Shown here piece after piece: positions 1 through 7,146 of a DNA stretch of 21,714 nt (its first letter is position 1; the number at the start of each line of letters is the position of its first letter). The notes under the pieces were generated by a model. It was not told where the DNA came from and did not search any database. It saw nothing but the letters and a program-made list of their open reading frames with translations. The translations under genes and the position numbers were made by a program. Origin of the DNA: Gammaproteobacteria bacterium. GTDB taxonomy: Bacteria; Pseudomonadota; Gammaproteobacteria; Thiohalobacterales; Thiohalobacteraceae. Where the stretch lies: positions 1-21,714 of the forward strand of contig JACRMO010000007.1 in assembly GCA_016214925.1 (NCBI GenBank). Reading direction: 5' to 3'.

Positions 1-1112
1 AATTGGTGCTGGTGCGCAATCGCCTGGCGACGCTCAAGGCGAGCATGGGCGATGGCGATGTCGCCAAGGCCGTGGGCAATCTGGATGTCGTCACCGCCGA
101 TCTGCAAATGGCGGTGATGAAGACGCGGATGCAGCCGATAAAGAAAGTTTTCGGTCGCTTCCCGCGCGTGGTGCGCGATCTCGCGCGCGCGCTCAACAAG
201 GAAGTGAATCTGGAAATGCAGGGCGAGGAGACCGATCTCGACAAGAATCTGGTCGAGGCGCTGGCCGATCCGTTGGTGCATCTGGTGCGCAATGCCGTGG
301 ACCACGGCATCGAGATGCCCGATGAACGCGAGCGCGCCGGTAAATCGCGCGTCGGTACCGTGATTCTGGCCGCCGAGCAGGAAGGCGATCACATCCTGCT
401 GTCCATCGAAGACGATGGTAAAGGCATGGACCCGGAGGTGCTGCGGCGCAAGGCGGTCGAGAAGGGCATCATGGATGAAGAGAGCGCCGCGCGCTTGGAT
501 GAAAAGGATTGCTACAACCTGATCTTCCACGCCGGCTTCTCCACCAAGACCGAGATCTCGGATATCTCCGGACGCGGTGTGGGCATGGATGTGGTCAAGA
601 CCCGCATCGCCCAGCTCAACGGCAGTGTCGACATCGATTCGAAGAAGGGTAGAGGTTCACGGCTGTCCATCCGCGTGCCGCTGACACTCGCGATCATGCC
701 GACACTGATGGTGGTGTTGGGCAATCAGCCGTTCGCGTTGCCGCTGGCCAGCGTCAGCGAGATTTTCGATCTGGATCATAACCGCACCAATGTCGTCGAT
801 GGCCAATTGACCGTGATGGTGCGCAACAAGGCGTTGCCACTGTTCTATCTGCGCAAATGGTTGGTGCGCGACAGCCATGTCGCCAGCGCGGGCAAAGGCG
901 GCGGCCATGTGGTGATGGTGCAAGTCGCCAATCAGAAGGTCGGTTTCGTGGTCGATCAGTTGATTGGTCAAGAGGAAGTCGTCATCAAGCCGCTGGGCGC
1001 GATGTTGCAAGGCATGCCGGGCTTCGCCGGCGCGACGATCACCGGTAACGGGCGTATCGCGCTGATCCTCGACGTACCCAGTCTGATGAAGAAATACGCC
1101 CGTCGCATGTAA
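1..1112 (+). CDS. cheA: Chemotaxis histidine kinase CheA, C-terminal part (5' end outside window)
   Basis: The reading frame is open from the first base, so this is the 3' part of a longer gene. About 369 residues are visible. They cover the end of the dimerisation helices, the HATPase domain and the CheW-like regulatory domain. The N box reads HLVRNAVDHG (codons from 279), followed by the ATP-lid motifs DDGKGMD and GRGVGMD, both intact. The final 130 or so residues match a P5 CheW-like domain that docks CheW and receptors. CheA phosphorylates CheY and CheB in response to chemoreceptors at the membrane array. The phosphotransfer (Hpt) domain lies upstream and cannot be checked. It leads the operon that continues into cheB after 80 bases. 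The identification is secure. Confidence 0.96.
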   Translation, partial: LVLVRNRLATLKASMGDGDVAKAVGNLDVVTADLQMAVMKTRMQPIKKVFGRFPRVVRDLARALNKEVNLEMQGEETDLDKNLVEALADPLVHLVRNAVDHGIEMPDERERAGKSRVGTVILAAEQEGDHILLSIEDDGKGMDPEVLRRKAVEKGIMDEESAARLDEKDCYNLIFHAGFSTKTEISDISGRGVGMDVVKTRIAQLNGSVDIDSKKGRGSRLSIRVPLTLAIMPTLMVVLGNQPFALPLASVSEIFDLDHNRTNVVDGQLTVMVRNKALPLFYLRKWLVRDSHVASAGKGGGHVVMVQVANQKVGFVVDQLIGQEEVVIKPLGAMLQGMPGFAGATITGNGRIALILDVPSLMKKYARRM

Positions 1113-1138
1113 TGCCGGCGTACGGGACACATACACAG

Positions 1139-1160
1139 AGGCCCCTACGTCACGGGGCTT
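1139..1160 (+). other. Small hairpin between cheA and cheB
   Basis: AGGCCCC (1139-1145) can pair with GGGGCTT (1154-1160) around an 8-base loop, with one G-T wobble. No clear T run follows, so it is not a convincing intrinsic terminator. It may be a processing or attenuation structure within the operon, or chance. Confidence 0.3.
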
Positions 1161-1192
1161 GTTTACACTCAGAGACATAAGGACAGACTGAC

Positions 1193-2257
1193 GTGGTCCG
1201 AGTATTGGTGGTCGACGACTCGGGGTTTTTCCGCCGCCGTATCGTAGAAATTCTGGATGCGGACGACCATATCACGGTCGTCGGCACGGCGGCCAATGGC
1301 AGGGAGGCCATCCAGAAAGTCATGGAACTCAAGCCGGACGTCGTGACCATGGATATCGAAATGCCGGTGATGGACGGCATCACGGCGGTGAAGCGCATCA
1401 TGAAATTACAGCCGACGCCGGTGCTGATGTTTTCCTCGCTGTCTTACGAAGGCGCCCAGGCCACGCTGGATGCGCTGGACGCGGGCGCGCTGGATTTTCT
1501 GCCCAAGCGCTTCGACGAATTTTCCCAGGATCGTGAAGAGGCCAAGCGCATACTGCGCGCGCGCGTCCGCCAGATCGGTGCGCGCGGTCTCGGCCCCAAA
1601 CCGACTGTGACGACAACCGCCACGGGCACGCGTACGGCAACGCCGGCGGCCGCGTCGGCGCGGCGTCCTGTTGCGGCGGCACGGCGCGGCGATTTCCGTT
1701 TGGTCACCATCGGTAGCTCCACCGGCGGGCCGGTCGCGTTGCAACAGGTGCTGACGCAATTGCCGGCCACCTTCCCGTTGCCGATTCTGCTGATCCAGCA
1801 TATGCCGTCGACATTCACGCCGGCCTTCGCGCAGCGCCTGAATCAGCAATGCCAGATCCGCGTGAAAGAGGCCGAAGACGGCGAGATGATCGAAAAAGGA
1901 ACCGCGTATCTGGCACCCGGCGGACGGCAGATGGGGCTGGTCGATCGCGGCGGTAAAGTGCTGGTGCGTATCTATGATGGTGATGCCAGTCTCCATTACA
2001 AGCCCAGTGTCGATCTGGCCTTTGCCTCGGCGGCCGAGGTTTTCCCGGGTAAAGTGTTGTCGATTGTGATGACCGGCATGGGCGCCGACGGTCGCGAGGG
2101 CGCGCGTGCGTTGAAGAAAGGCGGCGCCACCGTCTGGGCGCAGGACGAAGCGACCTGTGTGATTTTTGGTATGCCCGGTGCCGTCGTGGAAGCCAACCTT
2201 GCCGATCAGGTGCTGCCGCTGGGCGATATCGGTCGGGAACTGGCGAAGTCGGTTTAA
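1193..2257 (+). CDS. cheB: Chemotaxis protein-glutamate methylesterase/deamidase CheB
   Basis: CheB removes methyl groups from chemoreceptors and is activated by phosphorylation from CheA. The 354-residue protein has a receiver domain (about 1-120) with acidic pocket D8/D9 and phospho-acceptor D54 in VVTMDIEMPVMDG. An Ala/Thr-rich linker (about 130-165) follows, then the methylesterase domain. The catalytic triad is visible: S176 in GSSTGG, H203 in IQHMP and D299 in MTGMGADG. All key residues are present and the length is normal. The start is GTG at 1193, supported by AAGGA (1179-1183) at 9 bases' spacing. An earlier start is not needed because the protein begins right at the receiver domain. 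Only 12 bases separate it from motC. Confidence 0.96.
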   Translation: MVRVLVVDDSGFFRRRIVEILDADDHITVVGTAANGREAIQKVMELKPDVVTMDIEMPVMDGITAVKRIMKLQPTPVLMFSSLSYEGAQATLDALDAGALDFLPKRFDEFSQDREEAKRILRARVRQIGARGLGPKPTVTTTATGTRTATPAAASARRPVAAARRGDFRLVTIGSSTGGPVALQQVLTQLPATFPLPILLIQHMPSTFTPAFAQRLNQQCQIRVKEAEDGEMIEKGTAYLAPGGRQMGLVDRGGKVLVRIYDGDASLHYKPSVDLAFASAAEVFPGKVLSIVMTGMGADGREGARALKKGGATVWAQDEATCVIFGMPGAVVEANLADQVLPLGDIGRELAKSV

Positions 2258-2269
2258 GGAATCACCGGA

Positions 2270-2982
2270 ATGGACATCCTCTCGATTGCCGGTGTCATCG
2301 TCGCTCTCGGTGCGATTCTCGGCGGCAATATCATGGAAGGCGGACATACCAGTTCGCTGATTCAGTTGACTGCCTTCATCATCGTCGGCGGCGGAACCCT
2401 GGGTGCGATCATGATCCAGGTGCCGCTGGCCACCTTCAAACGCGCCATGCAGATTACGTCCTGGGTGTTCGTGCCGCCCAAGCAGTCGCCGCAGGAGGCC
2501 ATCGCCGGCGTGAAGGCCTGTTGGGTCTGGAGAGTCTGGCCGAGGAAGAAACCGATCTGTTCGCCCGCAAGGGCTTGCAGTTGTTGGTCGACGGTAACGA
2601 GCCCGAAGCTATCCGCGGCATCATGGAAGTCGATCTTGAAGCGCAGGAATACCGCGACGTACAGGCATCGAAGGTGTACGAGGGCATGGGCGGTTATTCG
2701 CCGACCATCGGCATTATCGGCGCGGTGATGGGCCTCATTCATGTGATGAATAACCTCGCCGATCCGAGCATGCTCGGCGCCGGTATCGCCGTGGCCTTCG
2801 TCGCGACCATTTACGGCGTGGGTCTGGCGAACCTGTTCTTCCTGCCCATCGCCACCAAACTCAAGGGCCAGGTTCAAATTCAGACCCGCTTCCGGGAAAT
2901 GGTGCTGGAGGGCGTGGTGTCGATCGCCGAGGGTGAGAATCCGCGCAACATCGAAACCAAGCTCAACGGCTATCTGCATTGA
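2270..2982 (+). pseudogene. motC: Flagellar motor stator MotC (MotA family), interrupted by a frame-breaking deletion
   Basis: MotC is the four-helix membrane subunit that, with MotD, forms a proton-driven stator around the flagellar motor. The start ATG at 2270 has AAGGA 9 bases upstream. The first part (MDILSIAGVIVALGAIL, then the second membrane helix up to QEAIAGVK) reads in one frame to about 2513. From about 2515 the family sequence continues (GLLGLESLAEEE, ARKGLQLLVDGNEPEAIR, GYSPTIGIIGAVMG, GIAVAFVATIYGVG) in another frame up to TGA at 2982. Compared with Pseudomonas MotC as I remember it, the conserved W-S-x-x-A-R-K-E segment before GLLGLE is missing. This fits loss of about 28 bases around 2507-2516. 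As sequenced the protein would be truncated before helices 3 and 4. Either a real mutation or an assembly error. Confidence 0.88.
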
Positions 2983-2989
2983 CGCCGCC

Positions 2990-4021
2990 ATGGCTCGCAA
3001 ACACAAGCATGAAGAACACGAGAATCACGAGCGCTGGCTGGTGTCCTACGCCGACTTCATCACCTTGTTGTTCGCGTTCTTCGTGGTCATGTATTCGGTA
3101 TCCTCGGTCAACGAAGGCAAATACCGCGTTCTATCCGATTCCCTGACGTCGGCCTTTCGTCAACAGCCGCACAGCATGACGCCGATACAAGTCGGCGAGG
3201 AGGCGCCCGCGCATGCCCAGGGCGAACTGCCGATTCCGGGTTCGCAGTCGCTGATCGCATTGCCGGTACCGGTACCGATGCAGGAACAGAAATCTGCGGA
3301 TGCGCAGGACAAGAATCCGGCCGAGAGGGAAAAGAACAAGCGCGAAGGCGACAAGCTCAAGCCGCTCGATCCGCCGACCTTCGCCGATCCCAAGATGGGC
3401 GAGATTGCCGACAAGATCACCGCGGCACTGGGTGGAATGATCAAGGACGATCTCATCAAAGTGCGGCGCGACGAGCGTTGGCTGGAAGTGGAGATCAAAT
3501 CCAGCATTCTGTTTCCGAGCGGCAGCGCGCGGCTGACACCGGCCGCCTATCCCATGCTGGAGGAGTTGGCAAAGATCGTGGCGCCGTTCCCCAACCCGAT
3601 CCATGTCGAGGGCTTCACCGACAACATACCCATCCACTCGATCGCGTTCCTGTCCAACTGGGAACTCTCCGCGGCACGCGCGGCGAGTGTGGTGCATCTG
3701 TTCATGCAGACCGGCGTGGAACCGGGGCGCATGGCGGCCATCGGCTACGGCGAATTCAAGTCGGTGGCGGACAACGACACCGCCGAAGGTCGTGCCAAGA
3801 ACCGCCGTGTGATTCTGGTCATCATGCCGGGCGAGGACCCGCGTTGGGCGCGGGCGCCGAATGAATTACCCGAATCACCGGCAGCGAAAGTGCCGGATAC
3901 GAACGACGCATTGATCGCACCCGCACCCGCATCGCCACCGCCCGCGCCGGGGGACGATCCATTCATCAGTCCCGCCGCACCCGCACCGCAGGATATCGGC
4001 GTAGGCGGTGTCGCGCCATGA
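2990..4021 (+). CDS. motD: Flagellar motor stator MotD (MotB family, OmpA-like peptidoglycan-binding)
   Basis: MotD anchors the stator to peptidoglycan and carries the proton-binding aspartate. The 343-residue protein begins with a charged stretch, then one membrane helix (about 20-38). The essential Asp, D22 in LVSYADFITLLFAFF, sits at its entrance. The plug/linker (40-160) is rich in Pro, Lys and Glu. An OmpA-like domain follows (about 165-278), with the typical VEGFTDNIP and ELSAARA motifs and NRRV near its end. A Pro/Ala-rich tail of about 60 residues closes it. I chose ATG 2990 over upstream starts because MARKHKHEEHENHERW is the classic MotD beginning. No clear ribosome site precedes it, so it probably depends on coupling to motC, which ends 7 bases before. 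That coupling would be broken by the motC frameshift. It overlaps the next gene by ATGA. Confidence 0.94.
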   Translation: MARKHKHEEHENHERWLVSYADFITLLFAFFVVMYSVSSVNEGKYRVLSDSLTSAFRQQPHSMTPIQVGEEAPAHAQGELPIPGSQSLIALPVPVPMQEQKSADAQDKNPAEREKNKREGDKLKPLDPPTFADPKMGEIADKITAALGGMIKDDLIKVRRDERWLEVEIKSSILFPSGSARLTPAAYPMLEELAKIVAPFPNPIHVEGFTDNIPIHSIAFLSNWELSAARAASVVHLFMQTGVEPGRMAAIGYGEFKSVADNDTAEGRAKNRRVILVIMPGEDPRWARAPNELPESPAAKVPDTNDALIAPAPASPPPAPGDDPFISPAAPAPQDIGVGGVAP

Positions 4022-4854
4022 ACATCTGGGCTGTCGCCAATCAAAAGGGCGGGGTGGGCAAGACCACCACGGCCGTCACACTCGCAGGTCAGTTGGCCGC
4101 CGAGGGACAACGCATCCTGCTGGTCGATCTGGACCCGCATGGATCGTTGACAACGTATTTCGGTCTCGATCCCGACACGATCGACGTCTCGGTATACACC
4201 CTGTTCAAGGACCGCGCCGACCGCCGACCGCGCACGCATTACCGCGATGTGCTGCGCGCGACCGCGTTTGAAAATCTCACCTTGTTGCCGGCCGCGACGG
4301 CCTTGGCCACGTTGGATCGCCAGCTCGGTGCCCAGGATGGCATGGGCCTGGTGTTGGTGCAGACGCTCAACGATCTCAAGCCGCATTTCGATCATGTGCT
4401 CATCGATTGCCCGCCCATGCTGGGTGTGCTGATGGTGAATGCCCTGGCCGCCTGCCATCGCCTGCTGATCCCGGTGCAATGCGAATTCCTCGCGCTCAAG
4501 GGTTTGGAGCGCATGCTGCATACCTTGAAGATGATCAGTCGCGCGCGCGGCGGCGAGGTGCCACGGGTGATCGTGCCGACGATGTACGATCGTCGCACCC
4601 GCGCCTCGGTCGATGCCTTGCAGGTATTGCACGAGCGCCATGGCGACGAGATGTGGTTGGAGGTGATTCCGGTCGACACCCAATTCCGCGAGGCCAGCAA
4701 GCTGGGCCGGCCGCTGTCGCTGTGGCAGCCGCGCGCGCGTGGCGCGCTGGCGTATCTGGCGCTGCTGGATCATCTCCTGGGACGGGCGCCGCAGCCGACG
4801 ATCGGTGCGTCTCCGTTCAGCGAACAGCCGCTGGATGGACAGGCCTGGGCATGA
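4018..4854 (+). CDS. parC: ParA-family ATPase of the chemotaxis operon (ParC-type, polar array positioning)
   Basis: This is a MinD/ParA-type ATPase of 278 residues. The deviant Walker A motif is K10-GGVGKTTT (K15), the A' motif is VDLDPHGS (D37/D39), and Walker B is HVLIDCPP (D130). In Vibrio and Pseudomonas the ParA-like protein at this place, named ParC, places chemotaxis arrays at the cell pole and segregates them at division. It is unrelated to topoisomerase IV ParC. It overlaps motD by ATGA (4018-4021) and the following parP by ATGA (4851-4854), so the three genes are translationally coupled. The polar-localisation role is inferred from family and gene order. A chromosome- or plasmid-partition role is unlikely, as no ParB gene is nearby. 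Confidence 0.9.
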   Translation: MNIWAVANQKGGVGKTTTAVTLAGQLAAEGQRILLVDLDPHGSLTTYFGLDPDTIDVSVYTLFKDRADRRPRTHYRDVLRATAFENLTLLPAATALATLDRQLGAQDGMGLVLVQTLNDLKPHFDHVLIDCPPMLGVLMVNALAACHRLLIPVQCEFLALKGLERMLHTLKMISRARGGEVPRVIVPTMYDRRTRASVDALQVLHERHGDEMWLEVIPVDTQFREASKLGRPLSLWQPRARGALAYLALLDHLLGRAPQPTIGASPFSEQPLDGQAWA

Positions 4855-5585
4855 ACGACTCCCGTGTTCAGACCGAACAACGCAACGCGCAACTGATCAT
4901 GCTCGATCAGCAGTTGGCGCTGGGCGCGTATCTGCAAGCCTTGTTGAAACCACCCGAGGAAACGGTCGAAGCCTACGCGGAGCCCGCGCCGGTTGCGGAA
5001 CCGACAGTAGCGGCGATCACGCCCATCGAGTTGCCTGCGCCAGCGGCGGTTCCAGCGCCAGCGGCAGTTCCGGAACCACGCGCCGCCGTTGCGCCGGTCG
5101 AGGCGAATCCGTATCCGGACTGGGCGGTCGGTGAATTCCAATCGCTGCTGTTTCACGTCGCCGGCCTGACGTTGGCGCTGCCGCTGGCCAAACTCAATGG
5201 CGTATTGCCATGGGACGCCGCTGCCGTGACCACCCTGCCCGGTCATCAGCCCTGGTTTTTGGGCTTGCGCGAATACCAGGGGCAACAGGTTCGGCTCATC
5301 GATGTCGCTAAGGTGATTGGCCACGTCGCCAGCGGTGGTTTCGGCAAGGTCATCCTGATCGGCGCGGGGCGCTGGGGCTTGGTCTGCGACGATATCGCCG
5401 AGGTCGTGACGCTCGCGCCGACGGCAGTGAAATGGCGGGGCCGTTCCGGCAACCGGCCCTGGTTGGCCGGTACGGTCATCGAACAGATGTGCGCCCTCAT
5501 CGATGCGGACGTTTTTGCCCAGATGCTTGGGACCGATATGCCCGGCACCGATATGCTGGAAAACGAGGAGCTGGCGATCGGATAA
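4851..5585 (+). CDS. parP: CheW-like domain protein ParP (partner of the ParA-type ATPase)
   Basis: The 244-residue protein has a helical N-terminus (NAQLIMLDQQLALGAYLQALL), a Pro/Ala/Val-rich linker (about 40-88) and a C-terminal CheW-like fold (about 92-230, starting FQSLLFHVAGLTLALPLAKLNG). ParP proteins bind the ParC ATPase through the N-terminal part and enter the chemoreceptor/CheA array through the CheW-like AIF domain. I chose ATG 4851 over longer starts that would read through parC, because it forms a 4-base ATGA overlap with parC and matches where similarity begins. The tail has a short duplication, GTDMPGTDM. The position between the ParA gene and cheW is the standard one for parP. 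The linker is low-complexity and likely to vary between species. Confidence 0.87.
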   Translation: MNDSRVQTEQRNAQLIMLDQQLALGAYLQALLKPPEETVEAYAEPAPVAEPTVAAITPIELPAPAAVPAPAAVPEPRAAVAPVEANPYPDWAVGEFQSLLFHVAGLTLALPLAKLNGVLPWDAAAVTTLPGHQPWFLGLREYQGQQVRLIDVAKVIGHVASGGFGKVILIGAGRWGLVCDDIAEVVTLAPTAVKWRGRSGNRPWLAGTVIEQMCALIDADVFAQMLGTDMPGTDMLENEELAIG

Positions 5586-5595
5586 GCCCGACTGC

Positions 5596-5612
5596 TGGCA
5601 CAGTTAATGCTT
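5596..5612 (+). promoter_or_regulatory. Probable sigma-54 (RpoN) promoter for cheW
   Basis: TGGCAC-N5-ATGCTT matches the -24/-12 consensus TGGCAC-N5-TTGCA. GG lies at 5597-5598 and GC at 5609-5610, with exactly 10 bases between. It lies 11 bases after the parP stop and about 95 bases before cheW, in the only sizeable gap of the plus-strand operon after cheB. RpoN control of flagellar genes is well established in polar flagellates. Transcription would start near 5622. I saw no obvious activator site, and the match could be chance, though spacing and both elements agree. Confidence 0.55.
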
Positions 5613-5664
5613 TTGAACCCTATAAGAACGAACGGCCGCCCGTTATTTGACGACCGTTCCCGGT

Positions 5665-5684
5665 ACCCGGCTTTTCCACCGGGT
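5665..5684 (+). other. Hairpin in the cheW leader
   Basis: ACCCGG (5665-5670) pairs perfectly with CCGGGT (5679-5684) around an 8-base loop. It would lie in the 5' leader of a transcript from the putative sigma-54 promoter, just before the cheW ribosome-binding site. No T run follows. Function unknown. Confidence 0.35.
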
Positions 5685-5705
5685 GTTTGAACAGCGAGGC
5701 GAGCC

Positions 5706-6182
5706 ATGAATCAATCGGCACAAGCGACCAACGATTCCGTCCTGCGGTATGTGACCTTCCGCCTGGAAGAAGAGGTCTACGGCATTAACGTGATGCAGGT
5801 ACAGGAAGTCCTGCGGGTCACGGAAATCGCGCCGGTCCCGGGTGCACCGCATTATGTGTTGGGCATCATCAACCTGCGTGGCAACGTGGTCACGGTCGTC
5901 GATACCCGCGAACGCCTGGGCCTGGGCGCGAAAGACATGGAAGACTCCACCCGCATCGTCATCATCGAGGCGGACAAAATGGTGGTGGGCATTCTGGTGG
6001 ATGCCGTCGCCGAAGTGGTCGACCTGCGCACCTCCGAGATCGAATCGGCGCCGAGCGTGGGCAACGACGAAAGTTCCAAATACATCCAAGGCGTCGCCAG
6101 CCGCGACGGCCAGTTACTGATCCTGGTGGATCTCAACAAACTCTTGAACGACGAGGAATGGGCGGAGCTTGGCTCCATGTAG
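5706..6182 (+). CDS. cheW: Chemotaxis coupling protein CheW
   Basis: CheW links chemoreceptors to CheA in the membrane array. The 158-residue protein is of normal length and is a single CheW domain. It includes the typical VLRVTEIAPVPGAP, GIINLRGNVVTVVDTRERLG and GILVDAVAEVVD segments. The start ATG 5706 has GAGG (5696-5699) 6 bases upstream. The gap to parP (120 bases) holds a probable sigma-54 promoter, so cheW can be expressed separately from the upstream genes. The TAG stop is in the same frame as the next small gene, whose ATG follows after five sense codons. Confidence 0.96.
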   Translation: MNQSAQATNDSVLRYVTFRLEEEVYGINVMQVQEVLRVTEIAPVPGAPHYVLGIINLRGNVVTVVDTRERLGLGAKDMEDSTRIVIIEADKMVVGILVDAVAEVVDLRTSEIESAPSVGNDESSKYIQGVASRDGQLLILVDLNKLLNDEEWAELGSM

Positions 6183-6197
6183 TTCCCTCAAGATGCG

Positions 6198-6377
6198 ATG
6201 GTCGGATCGTGGGATATCAAGTTTCCACAGCCACTCGCCCCGGTTCGGCCCGGTGAGCGCGTCCACGAGCGTAAGCCGTTGCCGAAACGCCCACGCCGGG
6301 AGCACGATGCGGAACACGATCCGCGGCGGCACGAAGACGATGAAGACGACCAAGCGCATATCGACGACTACGCGTGA
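6198..6377 (+). CDS. Small charged protein between cheW and the DUF2802 gene (unknown function)
   Basis: A 59-codon frame runs from ATG 6198 to TGA 6377. It begins MVGSWDIKFPQPLAPVRPGE and becomes very rich in Arg, His, Asp and Glu (REHDAEHDP, HEDDEDDQAHIDDYA). I believe it is real. It fills an otherwise empty 213-base gap in a tight operon, has sensible codon use, and starts with a Pro/aromatic stretch before a charged acidic tail. No membrane segment is visible and the protein should be soluble. The ribosome-binding site is weak, so expression may depend on coupling to cheW, with which it shares a reading frame. I do not recognise the family. A role in chemotaxis or flagellar assembly is inferred only from position. 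Confidence 0.6.
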   Translation: MVGSWDIKFPQPLAPVRPGERVHERKPLPKRPRREHDAEHDPRRHEDDEDDQAHIDDYA

Positions 6378-6395
6378 AACACGGATGAGCAGACG

Positions 6396-6785
6396 ATGAT
6401 AGACCCGGTTATCGGCATACTCAGTACTTTGGTGATTGTTCTGTCCGTGGGACAGATCTATCAATTCGTCGTGATTCGCCGCCTGCGCGCACAACTGCGC
6501 TCGCGCGAGGATCAGACACTGCGCCAGCGCGACGATTTCGCCGCGATGTGCAAGGCCTCGGTCGGTGCCGGCGATCATCTGGTGCGACTCGAACAGCAGG
6601 TGCGCCGCTTGATCGAACGCCAGGATCAGATCGAAATGCGTACCTCTGGCGACCGTCCCTACACCCAGGCCATTCAAATGGTGCAGCACGGCGCCGATGT
6701 CACCGAACTCATCGCCAACTGCGGTCTCACCCGCGGCGAAGCCGAATTGATCGCCATGCTGCATGGCGTGGCGAAGGCAAGCTGA
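6396..6785 (+). CDS. DUF2802 membrane-anchored coiled-coil protein of the chemotaxis operon
   Basis: The 129-residue protein has one N-terminal membrane helix (about 4-24, VIGILSTLVIVLSVGQIYQF). A charged, probably coiled-coil segment follows (about 28-85). The conserved C-terminal DUF2802 block (PYTQAIQMVQHGADVTELI...CGLTRGEAELIAMLHG) resembles a small helix-turn-helix. A gene of this family closes the cheA-to-cheW operon in Pseudomonas (after cheW). Its molecular role is not established. It starts 18 bases after the preceding small gene and is the last plus-strand gene of the cluster. Confidence 0.85.
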   Translation: MIDPVIGILSTLVIVLSVGQIYQFVVIRRLRAQLRSREDQTLRQRDDFAAMCKASVGAGDHLVRLEQQVRRLIERQDQIEMRTSGDRPYTQAIQMVQHGADVTELIANCGLTRGEAELIAMLHGVAKAS

Positions 6786-6862
6786 ATACCCACCCCTAGG
6801 ACGCAATGAGCAAAGCGAATTGCGCCGCATGTTTTCCCCGCCAATCCTTATGTGGCGCGCAG

Positions 6863-6935
6863 GGCTGCCGACGCGTCGATCCCTGCTACCTCCGAGCTGC
6901 GCAAGTCGGTTGCAGGGATCGACCCGCCGGCAGCC
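6863..6935. repeat. Long hairpin 1 with conserved loop
   Basis: GGCTGCCG (6863-6870) pairs with CGGCAGCC (6928-6935). After a 4x4 internal loop, the 12-base GTCGATCCCTGC (6875-6886) pairs perfectly with GCAGGGATCGAC (6912-6923). The 25-base loop contains CTCCGAGCTGCGCAAGTCGG (6890-6909), identical to that of the hairpin at 6988-7060. Confidence 0.8.
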
Positions 6936-6987
6936 GGTGAGAGTGGGCTTACATCTGAATACTCCGCGTGTTGCGTGACGCTCCGCA

Positions 6988-7060
6988 CTCCGCCGGTGGC
7001 GTTAATCGCGCCGCCTCCGAGCTGCGCAAGTCGGCTTCGCGATTAACGCCACCGGCGGAG
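6988..7060. repeat. Long hairpin 2 with the same loop and a different stem
   Basis: A perfect 23-base stem, 6988-7010 against 7038-7060, encloses a 27-base loop. The loop carries CTCCGAGCTGCGCAAGTCGG (7015-7034), the same 20 bases as hairpin 1, while the stem is unrelated. A perfect 23-base-pair inverted repeat with no mismatches implies recent origin or active maintenance. Confidence 0.85.
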
Positions 7061-7146
7061 CATGCCGGCTAGCATCTAGCATCGGATGTTTTCCCCATCA
7101 ACCCATCCGGTGCAATTCGCTGTGTTCATTGAACCCTACAACGTTC

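Larger units (their letters stand above)
6796..7139. repeat. Palindromic repeat region with nested hairpins (no gene, 6786-7146)
   Basis: This gene-free stretch lies between convergent genes. It is bounded by an imperfect inverted repeat. On the left is CTAG plus the hairpin CGCAAT-GAGCAAAGCGA-ATTGCG (6802-6824). On the right the complement is GTAG followed by a related copy with loop GAACACAGCGA (about 7110-7139). TGTTTTCCCC occurs near both ends (direct orientation). Two long hairpins sit inside and are listed separately. The outer units have the form of REP-like elements: a GTAG tetranucleotide next to an imperfect palindrome. I see no coding potential. Confidence 0.7.

Noticed and set aside
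1398..2347. Several minus-strand frames opposite cheB
   Set aside because: cheB has complete catalytic motifs. The opposing frames are GC-bias shadows.
2521..2982. The second half of motC as an independent small gene starting near 2521
   Set aside because: It begins in the middle of a conserved MotC segment, has no ribosome-binding site and would lack two membrane helices.
3745..4773. A 342-codon minus-strand frame across motD and the ParA-type gene
   Set aside because: It crosses two confidently assigned genes and shows no family features.
4407..4850. Longer start for the ParP protein extending 148 codons upstream
   Set aside because: It would overlap most of the second half of the ParA-type gene. 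The ATGA overlap at 4851 and the start of similarity fix the shorter form.
7001..7047. GTTAATC ... GATTAAC resembling integron attC R boxes
   Set aside because: The boxes point the wrong way round for attC, and there is no integrase or cassette array. They are simply part of the 23-bp hairpin stem.
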